Part shown: in pieces, positions 1-8,856 of the stretch
How the letters are laid out: the number at the start of each line of letters is the position of its first letter
Position numbering within the stretch: the stretch's first letter is position 1
Assembly (NCBI GenBank): GCA_902790635.1
Contig: CADASN010000002.1
Span: forward strand, 124,001 to 188,000
From: an uncultured Bacteroidia bacterium
GTDB taxonomy: Bacteria; Bacteroidota; Bacteroidia; Bacteroidales; UBA932
Length of the DNA stretch: 64,000 nucleotides
Reading direction: 5' to 3'
Made by a program: the position numbers and the translations under genes
The notes under the pieces: model-generated
Seen by the model: only the letters and a program-made list of their open reading frames with translations
Database searches by the model: none
What the model was told of the DNA's origin: nothing

Positions 1-1
1 G

Positions 2-490
2 TTTCTGGCGTTGTTCTGCTCCGCTTTGTTCGTGACGGGGTGCTCGACTGATATCGCGGGAGTTTTTGATGACAATAATCATCGGGCCATTCAGCCGGTT
101 GACGAATTGGCGGAGTTGAATTCATATCCAGGCATTAACTTCCTGGTCCGGGATGTGTATAATACGTCCGGACAATCTTTGCTAGGTGAGGGTGCGATCG
201 TTGTCAATCGTCCGGAGATGCTGAAGGAAGTCGTTATGGACGATGAGGTTTTCACCTGGCCTGAAATAGACCTCTCGCAGTATTCTTTGGTCATAGGCCG
301 GTATGCTGGCCCTGATTCAGGCTACTATCTGGCCAATCAGCGGGTCATCAAAGAAGGGAAAAAGGTAAAACTGTACGCCGAAATCAAGCATCGTATCGGT
401 TTTGGCCATGCCACGACAAGAGTATTCGTCGCCCTCTACCCGAAACTGCCGGACGGCGAGGTTGAGTTTGTGCGTTGGAACAATTATTAG
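2..490 (+). CDS. Lipoprotein of unknown function, 5' end cut by window
   Basis: The reading frame is open from the first bases of the window, and the visible part starts inside a signal peptide. Hydrophobic residues lead to a lipobox of the form VTGC, so this is an outer-membrane or periplasmic lipoprotein. The true start lies upstream. The remaining 140 or so residues contain no motif I recognise. The 3' end faces holA and shares a bidirectional terminator with it. Coding assignment is supported by the lipobox and by the lack of a better frame on either strand; function is unknown. Confidence 0.65.
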   Translation, partial: FLALFCSALFVTGCSTDIAGVFDDNNHRAIQPVDELAELNSYPGINFLVRDVYNTSGQSLLGEGAIVVNRPEMLKEVVMDDEVFTWPEIDLSQYSLVIGRYAGPDSGYYLANQRVIKEGKKVKLYAEIKHRIGFGHATTRVFVALYPKLPDGEVEFVRWNNY

Positions 491-520
491 CACCCCGCCT
501 ACCGCCCCTCGATGAATGAT

Positions 521-556
521 AAAACTGCTGGATCTCGTCAGAGATTCAGCAGTTTT
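521..556. terminator. Bidirectional terminator overlapping the holA stop codon
   Basis: AAAACTGCTG at 521-530 pairs with CAGCAGTTTT at 547-556. The stem continues as ATCTC/GAGAT around the loop GTCA at 537-540. Both strands end in a run of four T. The holA stop codon lies in the loop, so its last codons form one arm. It can serve both convergent genes. Confidence 0.75.
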
Positions 557-1581
557 GCGGTTAACTCGACCAGGAGTTCGCCGTCCGTGACGAGCGCCCC
601 GTCGCCGCCCTTGCCGAGGTAGTCGTATTCGCAGAGCAGGGAGACGGCGCTCATGGCCTTGCGGACGGGATAGTTGCGCACGGCGGCGTCGTATTCTTTG
701 TAGAAATAGGGATTGACGCCCGCGAGGGCGCGCGCCTTGTCCTCCGGCGAAGGGAAGCCGCCGCGGGAGAGCAGCGCGCCGTATTTGAGGATGCGGCTGA
801 AATGCGTGAACAGGGCGCTGACGGCCATGGGCATGGCGAACTTGGCGCCGTTGCCCAGGTGCGCCGCGATCTTCAGGGCCTGGGCGCCGTGCTTGTAGGA
901 GAGCTCCTTGGTGAGTTCGAAGACGCTGTACTGGCGGGAGATGCCGACGTTGCGCTCGATGTCCGCGACCGAGACGCGGGTGGCGCCTTCCGGGAGGTTC
1001 CGGATGAGCTTGTCCGTCTCGACGACGAGCGTGGAGAGCTCCGTGCCCGCCGATTCGCCGAGCAGGACGGCCGCCTGCGGATCGATCTGCAGGCCGCGCG
1101 AGGCGTAATAGGCATGGATCCAGTCGGGGATCTGGTAGTCCCGCAGGGCGGGGGAGTCCACGACCGTGCCGACCTTCTGGGCGGCCTTGTAGAAAGCCTT
1201 GCGCTTGTCGGCGGAGGCCTTGTGCATCAGGATCACGAGCACGGTGCTGTCCAGGGGCTCGGCGCAGTAGAAGGCTAGTTCCTCAATGCCCTTCATCTGC
1301 TGGGCTTCCTTGACCACGACCAGCTGGCGCTCGGCCATCATCGGGAAGCGGCGGGCGGCCGTGACGACCTGCGCCGCCGTGACGTCGGAGCCGAAGCAGA
1401 CCGTCTCGTTGAAGTCTTTCTCCTCTTCGGGGATGCAGTACTTGAGGATGGCGTCACAGACCAGTTCGGGGTAATACGGCTCGTCTCCCATCAGCAGGTA
1501 GACCGGGCTGAAGCTGCCCGCCTGCGCATCTGAGATGATTTTCGCACATTGTGCGCCGATATTGACAGAAGTCTTGGCCAT
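538..1581 (-). CDS. holA: DNA polymerase III delta subunit
   Basis: This 347-residue protein matches the family length and layout of HolA, the clamp-loader subunit that opens the beta sliding clamp during replication. The N-terminal AAA+-like fold includes the GDEPYY segment near residue 32, which stands where a Walker A loop would be and is degenerate as usual in delta subunits. A helical three-domain C-terminal part follows, including [12 protein letters not shown] and an arginine-rich end. The ATG at 1581 is preceded by a TAATTTTG box only 7 bases away, which suggests a very short leader. It is divergent from the GH51 gene and convergent with the upstream lipoprotein gene. Confidence 0.9.
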   Translation of the reverse strand: MAKTSVNIGAQCAKIISDAQAGSFSPVYLLMGDEPYYPELVCDAILKYCIPEEEKDFNETVCFGSDVTAAQVVTAARRFPMMAERQLVVVKEAQQMKGIEELAFYCAEPLDSTVLVILMHKASADKRKAFYKAAQKVGTVVDSPALRDYQIPDWIHAYYASRGLQIDPQAAVLLGESAGTELSTLVVETDKLIRNLPEGATRVSVADIERNVGISRQYSVFELTKELSYKHGAQALKIAAHLGNGAKFAMPMAVSALFTHFSRILKYGALLSRGGFPSPEDKARALAGVNPYFYKEYDAAVRNYPVRKAMSAVSLLCEYDYLGKGGDGALVTDGELLVELTAKLLNL

Positions 1582-1588
1582 ATCATCG

Positions 1589-1596
1589 CAAAATTA
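1589..1596 (-). promoter_or_regulatory. -7 box of holA
   Basis: On the minus strand this reads TAATTTTG, an exact match to the Bacteroidetes -7 consensus TAnnTTTG. It ends 7 bases before the holA ATG. No clear TTG was found 19-21 bases upstream. Confidence 0.5.
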
Positions 1597-1610
1597 CGCA
1601 AAATTCTTCT

Positions 1611-1618
1611 TACATTTG
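1611..1618 (+). promoter_or_regulatory. -7 box of the GH51 gene
   Basis: TACATTTG matches TAnnTTTG and lies 31 bases before the ATG at 1650, in the short divergent region shared with holA. No clear -33 TTG was seen. Confidence 0.45.
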
Positions 1619-1649
1619 TACAAATGCAATCACAATTCCCGTACATATC

Positions 1650-3197
1650 ATGAAGAAAATGATCACCCTGCTGGCAGGTCTCTGTCTGCTGGCATCGGCA
1701 TCCCTTTCCGCACAGGATGCCACCGTCCGTGTCCACGACGCTGGCACCGGTGTCACCATCCCGGCCGAGATCTACGGCCAGTTTTCCGAACACCTCGGCC
1801 GCTGTATCTACGGCGGCCTCTGGGTGGGCAAGGATTCTCCCGTGCCCAACGTGGAAGGCTACCGCAAGGACGTCTTCGACGCGCTCAAGGCGCTCAAGGT
1901 GCCCGTGATGCGCTGGCCCGGCGGCTGCTTCGCCGACGACTACCACTGGATGGACGGCATCGGCCCGCAGGAGAAGCGCGGCTACCTGACCAACAACAAC
2001 TGGGGCGGCACCCTCGAGGACAACAGCTTCGGTACGCATGAGTTCCTGAACCTCTGCGAGATGCTCGGCATCGAGCCCTACATCAGCGGCAACGTCGGCA
2101 GCGGCAGCGTCGAGGAGATGGCCAAATGGGTCGAATACATGACCTCTGACGCGAAGACCCCGATGGCGGACCTGCGCCGCGCCAACGGCCGCGAGAAGCC
2201 CTGGAAGGTCAAATACTTCGGCATCGGCAATGAGGCCTGGGGCTGCGGCGGCAACATGACGCCGGAGTACTACAGCGACCTCTTCCGCCGCTACGGCACC
2301 TACCTGCGCAACCAGGGCAGCAACCGCCTCTACAAGATCGCCAGCGGTGCCTCCGACTATGACTACAACTGGACCCGCGTCCTGATGAAGAACCTGGTCG
2401 GCAAGGGGATGAACGGCATCTCCCTGCACTACTATACCGTCACGGGCTGGCAGGGCAGCAAGGGGGCCGCCACGAAATTCACGGACAAGGACTACTGGTG
2501 GATCCTCTCGAAGACCATCGAGATCGAGGACGTGCTCAAGAAGCACATCGAGATCATGGACGAACTCGATCCGTCCGGCCGCGTGGGCCTGCTCCTGGAC
2601 GAGTGGGGTACCTGGTTCGATGTGGAGCCGGGCACCAATCCGGGCCACCTCTATCAGCAGAATACGATGCGTGACGCCATCGTGGCGGCGCTCAACTTCG
2701 ACATCTTCCACAAGTACACCCGCCGTCTCAAGATGGCGAACATCGCCCAGGTGGTCAACGTGCTCCAGGCGATGATCCTCACCAACGAGACGGAGATGGT
2801 CCTCACCCCGACCTACCATGTCTTCGAGATGTACAACGTGCACCAGAACGCCGAATTCATCGAGTCTGAGTGCCTGACCCCCCACGTCAAGACCGAGCGC
2901 ATGTGCGCGGTCCCCGAGGTGGACGCGACCGTCTCCCGCAAGGACGGGCAGATGAACATCTCCCTGGTCAACACCGACCTGAAGAAGGCCAAGAAGGTGC
3001 TTGTGACCTTCGACGAGGCTGGCGTGAAGAATATCCTCTCTGCGCGCGTGCTGACTTCCAAGGACGTCCGGGACTACAACGATTTCGGCAAGGCCGATGT
3101 CGTCAAGCCCGTCGCGTTCAAGGACTACAAGATTACCAAGGCCGGCCTGGAGGTCACGCTCCCTCCTTGCTCGGTGGTCGCCATTGCCGCGAAATAA
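1650..3197 (+). CDS. GH51 alpha-L-arabinofuranosidase, secreted
   Basis: The 515-residue product has a signal peptide (about residues 1-21, ending SLSAQ) and the full GH51 barrel plus C-terminal beta domain. Typical motifs are [10 protein letters not shown] near residue 40 and [14 protein letters not shown] near 88. The acid/base glutamate lies in [11 protein letters not shown] (E195) and the nucleophile in LLLDEWGTW (E318). The family removes alpha-L-arabinofuranosyl groups from arabinan and arabinoxylan. The signal peptide places it in the periplasm or at the surface. It stands alone rather than in a SusC/SusD locus and is followed by a strong terminator. Confidence 0.95.
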   Translation: MKKMITLLAGLCLLASASLSAQDATVRVHDAGTGVTIPAEIYGQFSEHLGRCIYGGLWVGKDSPVPNVEGYRKDVFDALKALKVPVMRWPGGCFADDYHWMDGIGPQEKRGYLTNNNWGGTLEDNSFGTHEFLNLCEMLGIEPYISGNVGSGSVEEMAKWVEYMTSDAKTPMADLRRANGREKPWKVKYFGIGNEAWGCGGNMTPEYYSDLFRRYGTYLRNQGSNRLYKIASGASDYDYNWTRVLMKNLVGKGMNGISLHYYTVTGWQGSKGAATKFTDKDYWWILSKTIEIEDVLKKHIEIMDELDPSGRVGLLLDEWGTWFDVEPGTNPGHLYQQNTMRDAIVAALNFDIFHKYTRRLKMANIAQVVNVLQAMILTNETEMVLTPTYHVFEMYNVHQNAEFIESECLTPHVKTERMCAVPEVDATVSRKDGQMNISLVNTDLKKAKKVLVTFDEAGVKNILSARVLTSKDVRDYNDFGKADVVKPVAFKDYKITKAGLEVTLPPCSVVAIAAK

Positions 3198-3222
3198 ACG
3201 AAATCGAAAACAAATGGTACAA

Positions 3223-3249
3223 AATCGCCTCCAGTGAGGCGATTTTTTT
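3223..3249 (+). terminator. Rho-independent terminator after the GH51 gene
   Basis: AATCGCCTC at 3223-3231 pairs perfectly with GAGGCGATT at 3236-3244 around a CAGT loop. The T run of the right arm continues to 3249. Confidence 0.9.
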
Positions 3250-3292
3250 GTAACTTTACACGATTTTAGTGTATTAGCCTCATTCTTGAAAC

Positions 3293-4153
3293 ATGGCAAT
3301 TATTGAATGTAAGAACGTATGCAAGAATTTCGGGGAGAAAGTGGCTCTTGACCACGTCAGCCTCGATATTCCCGAAGGGCGGATCTTCGGCCTGCTCGGG
3401 CCCAACGGCGCCGGCAAGACGACCCTCATCCGCATCATCAACCGCATCACCATCCCCACGGAGGGAGAGGTCTGGTTCAACGGCCGTCCCATCACGCAGG
3501 CCGATGTCGAGAAGATCGGTTACATGCCCGAAGAGCGCGGCCTGTACCGCAAGATGAAGGTCGGCGACCAGGCGATGTATCTCGCCCGCCTCAAGGGCAT
3601 GTCCACCCATGACGCCCAGCGGGCCCTCAAGGATTGGTTCGTCCGCTTCGGCATCCAGGACTGGTGGGACAAGAAGGTGGAAGAACTCTCCAAGGGCATG
3701 GCCCAGAAGCTCCAGTTCATTACCACGGTGGTCCACAAGCCCTCGCTGATGATCCTCGACGAACCTTTCTCCGGCTTTGACCCGGTCAATGCCGAGCTGA
3801 TCCGCCAGGAGATCCTGCGGCTCAAGGACGAAGGCGCGACCATCATCCTCTCCACCCACAACATGGAGTCCGTGGAGGAGCTCTGCGACGACATCGCGCT
3901 GATCAACAAGGCCCGCCTGGTCATCACCGGCGGGGTGGAACACATCCGCCGCGAATACGGCAACAACAACGTCGAACTGGTCTGGACCGATGCCGACGGA
4001 CGCCACACGGAAGTCCTTCCGCGCGAGACCGACGGGGCCTCGACCCTGCGGACCTTCCTCGACAAGGAAGGCGTGCAGATCAACTCTTACAAGGAGCTGA
4101 TGCCGCGCATGAACGACATTTTCATCAAACTCGTAACGGAAGGGGAGGAATAG
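3293..4153 (+). CDS. ABC transporter ATP-binding protein, ABC-2/NatA type
   Basis: This 286-residue protein has Walker A GPNGAGKTT at residues 36-44, a signature segment LSKGM near 132, Walker B MILDEP with the aspartate near 156, and a switch histidine in STHNMES. The tail beyond residue 225 resembles the DUF4162 extension of NatA-like ATPases. It should power the permease encoded 3 bases downstream. Family members export sodium, lipids, drugs or peptides, and the substrate cannot be told here. A near-consensus TAACTTTA box at 3251-3258 could be the promoter. Confidence 0.9.
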   Translation: MAIIECKNVCKNFGEKVALDHVSLDIPEGRIFGLLGPNGAGKTTLIRIINRITIPTEGEVWFNGRPITQADVEKIGYMPEERGLYRKMKVGDQAMYLARLKGMSTHDAQRALKDWFVRFGIQDWWDKKVEELSKGMAQKLQFITTVVHKPSLMILDEPFSGFDPVNAELIRQEILRLKDEGATIILSTHNMESVEELCDDIALINKARLVITGGVEHIRREYGNNNVELVWTDADGRHTEVLPRETDGASTLRTFLDKEGVQINSYKELMPRMNDIFIKLVTEGEE

Positions 4154-4156
4154 GCT

Positions 4157-5509
4157 ATGAATTTCAAAACGATAGGCATCATCATCAGCCGCGAGTACCT
4201 CAATAAGGTCAAGAAAAAGAGTTTCATCTGGACGACGCTCCTCGTTCCCATCCTGGTGGCCGGCCTGACCATCGGCATCATGCTGGCCGTGATCAACAGC
4301 AAGGAGAAGACCAAGACCATCGCTGTCGTGGACCAGTCCGGCATCGTCCTGCCGTACCTGACCGACTCCGAGACCATCTCCTTCCAGGATTTCAGTTCCA
4401 TGCCGCTGGATACGGTCAAGAACAACCTGTCGGTGATGAACCTGGACGGCGTGCTGTCCGTCGGTCCGCTGGATTCGCTGGAGAAGACCGTGTCGGCCGA
4501 CCTCTATTCGTCGAAGCCCTTCGGCATGGAGTTGACCGACAATGTCAACAGCCGCATCAACCGGGCCGTGGAGGACTACCGCATCTCTTCCTACAACATC
4601 GAAGGCCTGGACCAGATCCTGAAGAACGTCAAGGCCAATGTCCACCTGCGCTCCTATACCCTCGGGGAGGACGGTGAGGAGAAGATCTCCGAGGCCGGCG
4701 TCTATTCCATCCTGTCGATGGTCCTCGGCATCTTCCTCTTTATGTTCATCACCCTGTTCGGCGGCATGGTCATGAGTGCCGTGATCGAGGAGAAATCGAG
4801 CCGCGTCGTCGAGGTGCTGGTCAGCTCCGTCAAGGCGACCGAGCTGATGTTCGGCAAGATTATCGGCATCGCCCTGGTCGCCCTGACCCAGTTCCTGCTG
4901 TGGCTGCTGCTCTCCGGCGCCATCATCGGCATTGCCGGAGGCATCATCGGATTCGACAAGCTCGCCGGACAGAATCCTACGGAAATGGTCAACACCATGG
5001 GCGTCGATGCCGACCAGCTGGAAGCCATGACGGCGCAGATGAACGACGAGAGCGAGCTTTCCGTGGTGCTCAGCACCCTGCAAAACCTGCCTTACGGCCA
5101 GCTGATCGGGCTCTTCCTGGTCTATTTCGTCTTTGGTTACCTGCTTTATGCATCCATGTTTGCCGCCATCGGCTCCGCCGTGGAGAACGAAGGCGACACG
5201 CAGCAGCTGCAGCTGCCGCTGACCATCCCGCTGATGCTGGGCTACATCATCGCATTGTATGCTTTCCGGGCGCCGGACAGCTCGATTGCGTTCTGGGGAT
5301 CCATCATTCCCTTCACTTCACCGATCGTGATGATCTCGCGCCTTCCCTTCGGCGTGCCGACCTGGGAGATCATTCTCTCCATCGTGCTGCTGGTCATCAC
5401 CTTCATCGTTTTCGCCTGGGCATCCGCCAAGATCTACAAGGTCGGCATCCTGATGTTCGGCAAGAAATCTACCTGGAAAGACCTTTGGAAATGGTTCAGA
5501 CAAAGTTAG
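4157..5509 (+). CDS. ABC-2 type permease, NatB-like
   Basis: The 450-residue membrane protein has one transmembrane segment near residues 24-45. A large extracytoplasmic domain to about residue 180 follows, then five or so membrane helices (for example VYSILSMVLGIFLFMFITLFG from about 185). This is the NatB/YhaP-like topology. The segment after the second helix, VIEEKSSRVVEVLVSSVKATELMFGKIIG, is a hallmark of ABC-2 permeases. It follows its ATPase with 3 bases between and overlaps the next gene by 19 bases, so these genes and the split nucleotidase are probably co-transcribed. Confidence 0.9.
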   Translation: MNFKTIGIIISREYLNKVKKKSFIWTTLLVPILVAGLTIGIMLAVINSKEKTKTIAVVDQSGIVLPYLTDSETISFQDFSSMPLDTVKNNLSVMNLDGVLSVGPLDSLEKTVSADLYSSKPFGMELTDNVNSRINRAVEDYRISSYNIEGLDQILKNVKANVHLRSYTLGEDGEEKISEAGVYSILSMVLGIFLFMFITLFGGMVMSAVIEEKSSRVVEVLVSSVKATELMFGKIIGIALVALTQFLLWLLLSGAIIGIAGGIIGFDKLAGQNPTEMVNTMGVDADQLEAMTAQMNDESELSVVLSTLQNLPYGQLIGLFLVYFVFGYLLYASMFAAIGSAVENEGDTQQLQLPLTIPLMLGYIIALYAFRAPDSSIAFWGSIIPFTSPIVMISRLPFGVPTWEIILSIVLLVITFIVFAWASAKIYKVGILMFGKKSTWKDLWKWFRQS

Positions 5510-6336
5510 TTATCCTCGCTTCCTGCGTGCTGCTCGCCTGCTCCTGCCAGTATGAGTACTCGTGGGAGAAATACCGGATGGACGGCCATCGGACCGGCGT
5601 GACCGCCCCCACCGCCGATAATGTACCCTCTGCCCTGGGCGTTGTGAACGACAGTATCTACATTGCACCCAACGGGAAGACCTTTGCGAAAGGGACGGCG
5701 ACCTATGCGACCGCCGCAGACCTGATCGCGGTGCAGCCCGAGATGAGCCGGATTAAGCAAGTCATCGCCTATGCTCCCCGCGAGATGGTCGCGGCCTCTC
5801 CGGAGAGTGAACTCTCCAACTGGTGGGTGGACCGCATCATGGTGGATGTCGCGGCGCTGACCAAGCACAAGGTGGATGTCGGCATCGTCAATTTCGGCGG
5901 CATCCGCACCGCCTTCCCGGCCGGCGACATCCTGCTGGAGGATGCGGTGGCCATGTTCCCGTTCAACAACAAACTGACCTACGTGGCCCTGAGCGGCGCG
6001 GACCTGCAGGCTGTTTTCGACTTCATGGCTTCTACCCGGCCCCAGGTGGTGGGTGGCGTGAAGTTCGTCCTGGACGGCCACCGGATCGATACGCTCCTGG
6101 TCGGCGGCAAGCCCATCGACCCGAAAAAGACCTACGGCGTCGCTACGGTGGATTTCCTGCTGGACGGCGGAGACGGCCTGACCATTGCGAAGAACGCCAA
6201 GGAGCTGGTCATCACGGATGCCAAGGTCATTGATGCGATCCTGCCGTATCTGCGCAGCCTGGGTGCTGCGGGCAAGCCTGTCGAGTACCACACCGACGGC
6301 CGCGTGGTCGTCAGAAACTGGGAGGAAGGACAATGA
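5491..6336 (+). CDS. 5'-nucleotidase C-terminal domain lipoprotein
   Basis: I chose the ATG at 5491, inside the permease gene, because the 281-residue product then begins with a signal peptide and lipobox (LLAC). Residues about 60-270 form the C-terminal substrate-binding domain of 5'-nucleotidases. It includes the conserved N-x-G-x-R motif in VNFGGIRT near residue 134, and FPFNNKL. The catalytic metallophosphatase domain is missing but is encoded by the next gene, which overlaps by four bases (ATGA). The two lipoproteins probably act together on nucleotides or related phosphoesters in the periplasm. Confidence 0.85.
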   Translation: MVQTKLVILASCVLLACSCQYEYSWEKYRMDGHRTGVTAPTADNVPSALGVVNDSIYIAPNGKTFAKGTATYATAADLIAVQPEMSRIKQVIAYAPREMVAASPESELSNWWVDRIMVDVAALTKHKVDVGIVNFGGIRTAFPAGDILLEDAVAMFPFNNKLTYVALSGADLQAVFDFMASTRPQVVGGVKFVLDGHRIDTLLVGGKPIDPKKTYGVATVDFLLDGGDGLTIAKNAKELVITDAKVIDAILPYLRSLGAAGKPVEYHTDGRVVVRNWEEGQ

Positions 6337-7166
6337 GAAAGGGAATGATTCTGCTCGCAGCGGCTGCACTGGCCGTCTGCGCCTGCCAGCAGCCCAAGCT
6401 GGTGATCCTGCATACCAACGACACGCACAGCCATTTCGAGCCGCTTCGCGGCGGCGAGGATTCCGGTGCCGGCGGATCCATCGAGCGCGCCGCCTTCGTG
6501 GATTCCATCCGCACGGCGTATGGCCGGGACCGGGTGCTGCTGCTCCATGCCGGAGACTTCAGCCAGGGTTCCCCGTATTTCAGCGAGCTGGGCGGCGTGC
6601 TTGAGCCGCGGGTCATCAACGACATGCAGTACGACTGCGTGACCCTGGGCAATCACGAATTCGACAACGACATCGAGGCCCTCACCGAGCGGATCAAGAT
6701 GCTCCGCCCCGAGACCCGGGTCGTCTGCGCCAACCTCGACCTTTCACCGTTCGAACTGGGCGAGTACGTCAAGCCGTACGCCGTCATCCAACGGGCCGGG
6801 CTGAAGATCGGTATCATCGGCCTGGAGTCCGACATCTCCACGAACGTGACCAAGACGGTCTCCGCGCGCCTGCAGCAGCTTGACAATGTAGAGGTGGTGG
6901 GCCGCTGGTCCGACTACCTCCACCAGACGGAGAAATGCGACATGATCATCCTCCTGTCCCACTTGGGATACGAGGAAGACCAGGCCCTGATCCCGCAGAC
7001 GCGCTGGATAGACCTGGTCGTGGGAGGGCATTCGCATACCTTCGTGGAGGACTTCGTCTATGTCGCGGACGCCGACGGCAAGCAGGTCCCGATCATCACG
7101 GACGGCCGTTGGGGGCTTGAGATGGGACAGGTCAATGTCCGTCGCAAGCTTTCCTTCGCACGTTGA
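6333..7166 (+). CDS. Metallophosphatase (5'-nucleotidase N-terminal domain) lipoprotein
   Basis: The 277-residue product has a lipobox (CAC near residues 16-18) followed by a calcineurin-like phosphoesterase domain. The metal ligands of the 5'-nucleotidase family are present: D30 and H32 in HTNDTHSH, D75 in GDFSQGS, N107 and H108 in GNHEFD, H210 in LSHLG, and H233/H235 in GGHSHTF. It lacks the C-terminal domain of full UshA-type enzymes, which the preceding overlapping gene supplies. Its 3' end overlaps the convergent zinc-motif gene by 35 bases. Confidence 0.9.
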   Translation: MRKGMILLAAAALAVCACQQPKLVILHTNDTHSHFEPLRGGEDSGAGGSIERAAFVDSIRTAYGRDRVLLLHAGDFSQGSPYFSELGGVLEPRVINDMQYDCVTLGNHEFDNDIEALTERIKMLRPETRVVCANLDLSPFELGEYVKPYAVIQRAGLKIGIIGLESDISTNVTKTVSARLQQLDNVEVVGRWSDYLHQTEKCDMIILLSHLGYEEDQALIPQTRWIDLVVGGHSHTFVEDFVYVADADGKQVPIITDGRWGLEMGQVNVRRKLSFAR

Positions 7167-7515
7167 AAATCTTCGTACTGGTCCGGTAGAAGCTGATATC
7201 GAAGCAGGTATATTCATCGTGCCGGTACAGCCCCTTCCGATGCCCTGTGACAAAAGCCGGATCGTATCCGGCTTTTACCAATTCTTCCAGTTCGGCTGAC
7301 ACGCGCTCCTCTTTCAGGAGCGCGTTGAGGATCTCGTAATTCCGGGCGAGCGCCGCCATGACTTCCATCCGCAGGTGCCGGCGCTCGCGGACTTTCCGGT
7401 TGTGCCACATGTTTTTGCAGCTGAGGCTGCAGAAATGCTTGTCCTTGCGTCCGTAGAAGGCTTTGCCGCATTCCAGGCAGGTGCTTTCCTCTTCAAATTG
7501 TTTCTTGTATGCCAT
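7132..7515 (-). CDS. Small zinc-finger protein of unknown function
   Basis: The 127-residue basic protein carries a four-cysteine zinc motif, C13-x2-C16 and C29-x3-C33, in CLECGKAF and HFCSLSCKN. A helical, arginine-rich middle (HNRKVRERRHLRMEV) and a compact C-terminal part follow. The arrangement resembles small nucleic-acid-associated zinc proteins of Bacteroidales, but I cannot name a function. It runs opposite to the nucleotidase pair and diverges from the ssb/fimbrial operon. It overlaps the metallophosphatase gene tail-to-tail by 35 bases. Confidence 0.75.
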   Translation of the reverse strand: MAYKKQFEEESTCLECGKAFYGRKDKHFCSLSCKNMWHNRKVRERRHLRMEVMAALARNYEILNALLKEERVSAELEELVKAGYDPAFVTGHRKGLYRHDEYTCFDISFYRTSTKIFNVRRKACDGH

Positions 7516-7844
7516 GTTTTTCCTTTTTTTGGCTGCAAGATTGCCATTCGCTCCGGCATTGTCAAGGCTTGTTCAGAATTGCGGGCTTTTTTTCAAGAAT
7601 CTGTCGTTTTCAATTTTATTTGAGGGTATTCAAATAAAATGAACGGGATCAGAAAACGCTTCCGGCAGCGGCGTATTTTTGAACATCCGCATAAAGAATT
7701 GCATGCAAACGCACAGGATCCCGGCTTTTTGCACCTCACCGGGCCCGGCAGGGCTCCGGATGTCCGGGAAGCGTTGTTCCTTTGCATCCGGGATCCGGAC
7801 CGCGCGGCCGGGCTCCCGGAAGAAAACTACTAAAAAACTGAATT
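7516..7844. promoter_or_regulatory. Intergenic leader between the zinc-finger gene and ssb
   Basis: This 329-base divergent region has no convincing gene; short frames across it look random. It holds an 11-bp AT-rich palindrome (7613-7640), a TATTTTTG -7 box at 7674-7681, and a GC-rich stretch from about 7730 to 7820. In that stretch CCGGATG (about 7757) and CATCCGG (about 7786) can pair in a stem. If the -7 box is used, the ssb/fimbrial transcript has a leader of about 160 bases that could be regulated. Confidence 0.5.
7613..7640. repeat. Perfect AT-rich palindrome upstream of the ssb/fimbrial operon
   Basis: ATTTTATTTGA at 7613-7623 is the exact reverse complement of TCAAATAAAAT at 7630-7640, separated by GGGTAT. 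It lies about 35 bases upstream of a -7 box. There is no T-run on either side, so an operator is more likely than a terminator. Confidence 0.7.
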
Positions 7845-8192
7845 ATGGAACAACTCAACCGAATCGAACTTCGCGGCGTCGTCGGAAGCATCAAGATGCA
7901 GACTTTCGACGAGAACCGGATGGCCAGGATCGGCCTGGCTACCAACTATGCGTATAAAGACCGGGACGGGACGGCCGTCATCGATACGAGCTGGCACAAT
8001 GTCGTGGCGTGGGAGGGAAGGAACATCCAGGGACTCCAGCAGATCACCAAAGGGACCAAACTGTATGTGACGGGGCGGATCCGCTACCAGAAATACACGG
8101 GACTGGACGGCGTGGACCGGGTCGGAACGGATATCCTGGCTTCCCGCATCCAGATAATTGACGATCCGGAACAGATGCAATATGAAATGTAG
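7845..8192 (+). CDS. ssb: Single-stranded DNA-binding protein
   Basis: The 115-residue product is a single OB fold of the SSB family, seen in NRIELRGVVGSIK, TSWHNVVAWEG, GTKLYVTGRIRY and ASRIQII. It lacks the flexible tail and the acidic D-D-x-P-F tip through which main SSBs bind partner proteins, ending instead in DDPEQMQYEM. It could be an accessory SSB or a minimal family form. The next gene, of the fimbrial cluster, starts 11 bases before the ssb stop, so the genes are translationally coupled. Confidence 0.9.
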   Translation: MEQLNRIELRGVVGSIKMQTFDENRMARIGLATNYAYKDRDGTAVIDTSWHNVVAWEGRNIQGLQQITKGTKLYVTGRIRYQKYTGLDGVDRVGTDILASRIQIIDDPEQMQYEM

Positions 8193-8853
8193 TTCCCGGA
8201 TCGGAAGAGGAACGGGCGGGGCCGGCATCTGCCTCACTCCTGTGGTCTCGCCCGGGCCTCTTTTATGGCTGCTCTGCGCCTTGCTCTGGCTCACCCCGCT
8301 GACGGCCCGCTCGCAGCCGGCTTTTCCGCCGGCAGACGCCGGGTCGCTGGAGCGGCAGGCCCGCTTCGCTTTCTCGCAGAACCTCGCGGACTATCTGTTC
8401 CTCGGGACGCTCAATGCCGAACTGCAATACTCCATCCATCGGTCCTGGACCCTGTTGGGCGGGGCCCGCTACAACAACTGGACTTGGCGCCACCGCCAGG
8501 ACTCGCAGTTCGAGTCCCGGCAGCAGACCTATTATCTGGGTGTTCGCTGGTGGCCCTGGTACACCTATTCCGGCTGGTGGCTCGGATCGCGGATGCAGTA
8601 TCAGGAATACAACCGGGGCGGCATCTTCTCTCCGGAGACCGAGGAAGGAGATGCTTTCGGGGTCGGACTGTCCGGTGGCTACAGCGTGCACGTAAACCGC
8701 TGGTTGAATGTGAATTTCGGTATCGGTGGCTGGGGTGGACTGACCCGCTATGTGAGCTATGCCTGTCCGTACTGCGGCAAGCGTACCGGCGAAGGCACCA
8801 AAGCCTTTTTCCTTCCGAACGAACTGCTGGTAGCCCTTGAACTGATCTTCTGA
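8182..8853 (+). CDS. DUF3575 outer-membrane protein of the fimbrial cluster
   Basis: I chose the ATG at 8182, within ssb, because a signal peptide follows (hydrophobic PLLWLLCALLWLTPL, cleavage near ARSQ). The 223-residue product is rich in aromatic beta strands and fits the DUF3575 family, usually the first gene of Bacteroidales fimbrial operons and probably an outer-membrane beta barrel. Near the C-terminus it carries a C-x2-C knuckle (CPYCG, residues about 195-198), unusual for a barrel. It is followed by the DUF3868/OmpA-like gene after 3 bases. Confidence 0.8.
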   Translation: MKCSSRIGRGTGGAGICLTPVVSPGPLLWLLCALLWLTPLTARSQPAFPPADAGSLERQARFAFSQNLADYLFLGTLNAELQYSIHRSWTLLGGARYNNWTWRHRQDSQFESRQQTYYLGVRWWPWYTYSGWWLGSRMQYQEYNRGGIFSPETEEGDAFGVGLSGGYSVHVNRWLNVNFGIGGWGGLTRYVSYACPYCGKRTGEGTKAFFLPNELLVALELIF

Positions 8854-8856
8854 GCC

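Noticed and set aside
4900-5490. A longer version of the 5'-nucleotidase C-terminal gene starting inside the permease gene
   Set aside because: The extension is an out-of-frame reading of the permease; the signal peptide and lipobox begin at 5491.
7639-7833. 64-codon frame in the leader of ssb
   Set aside because: Its start overlaps the palindrome and its composition is random; no family match is apparent.
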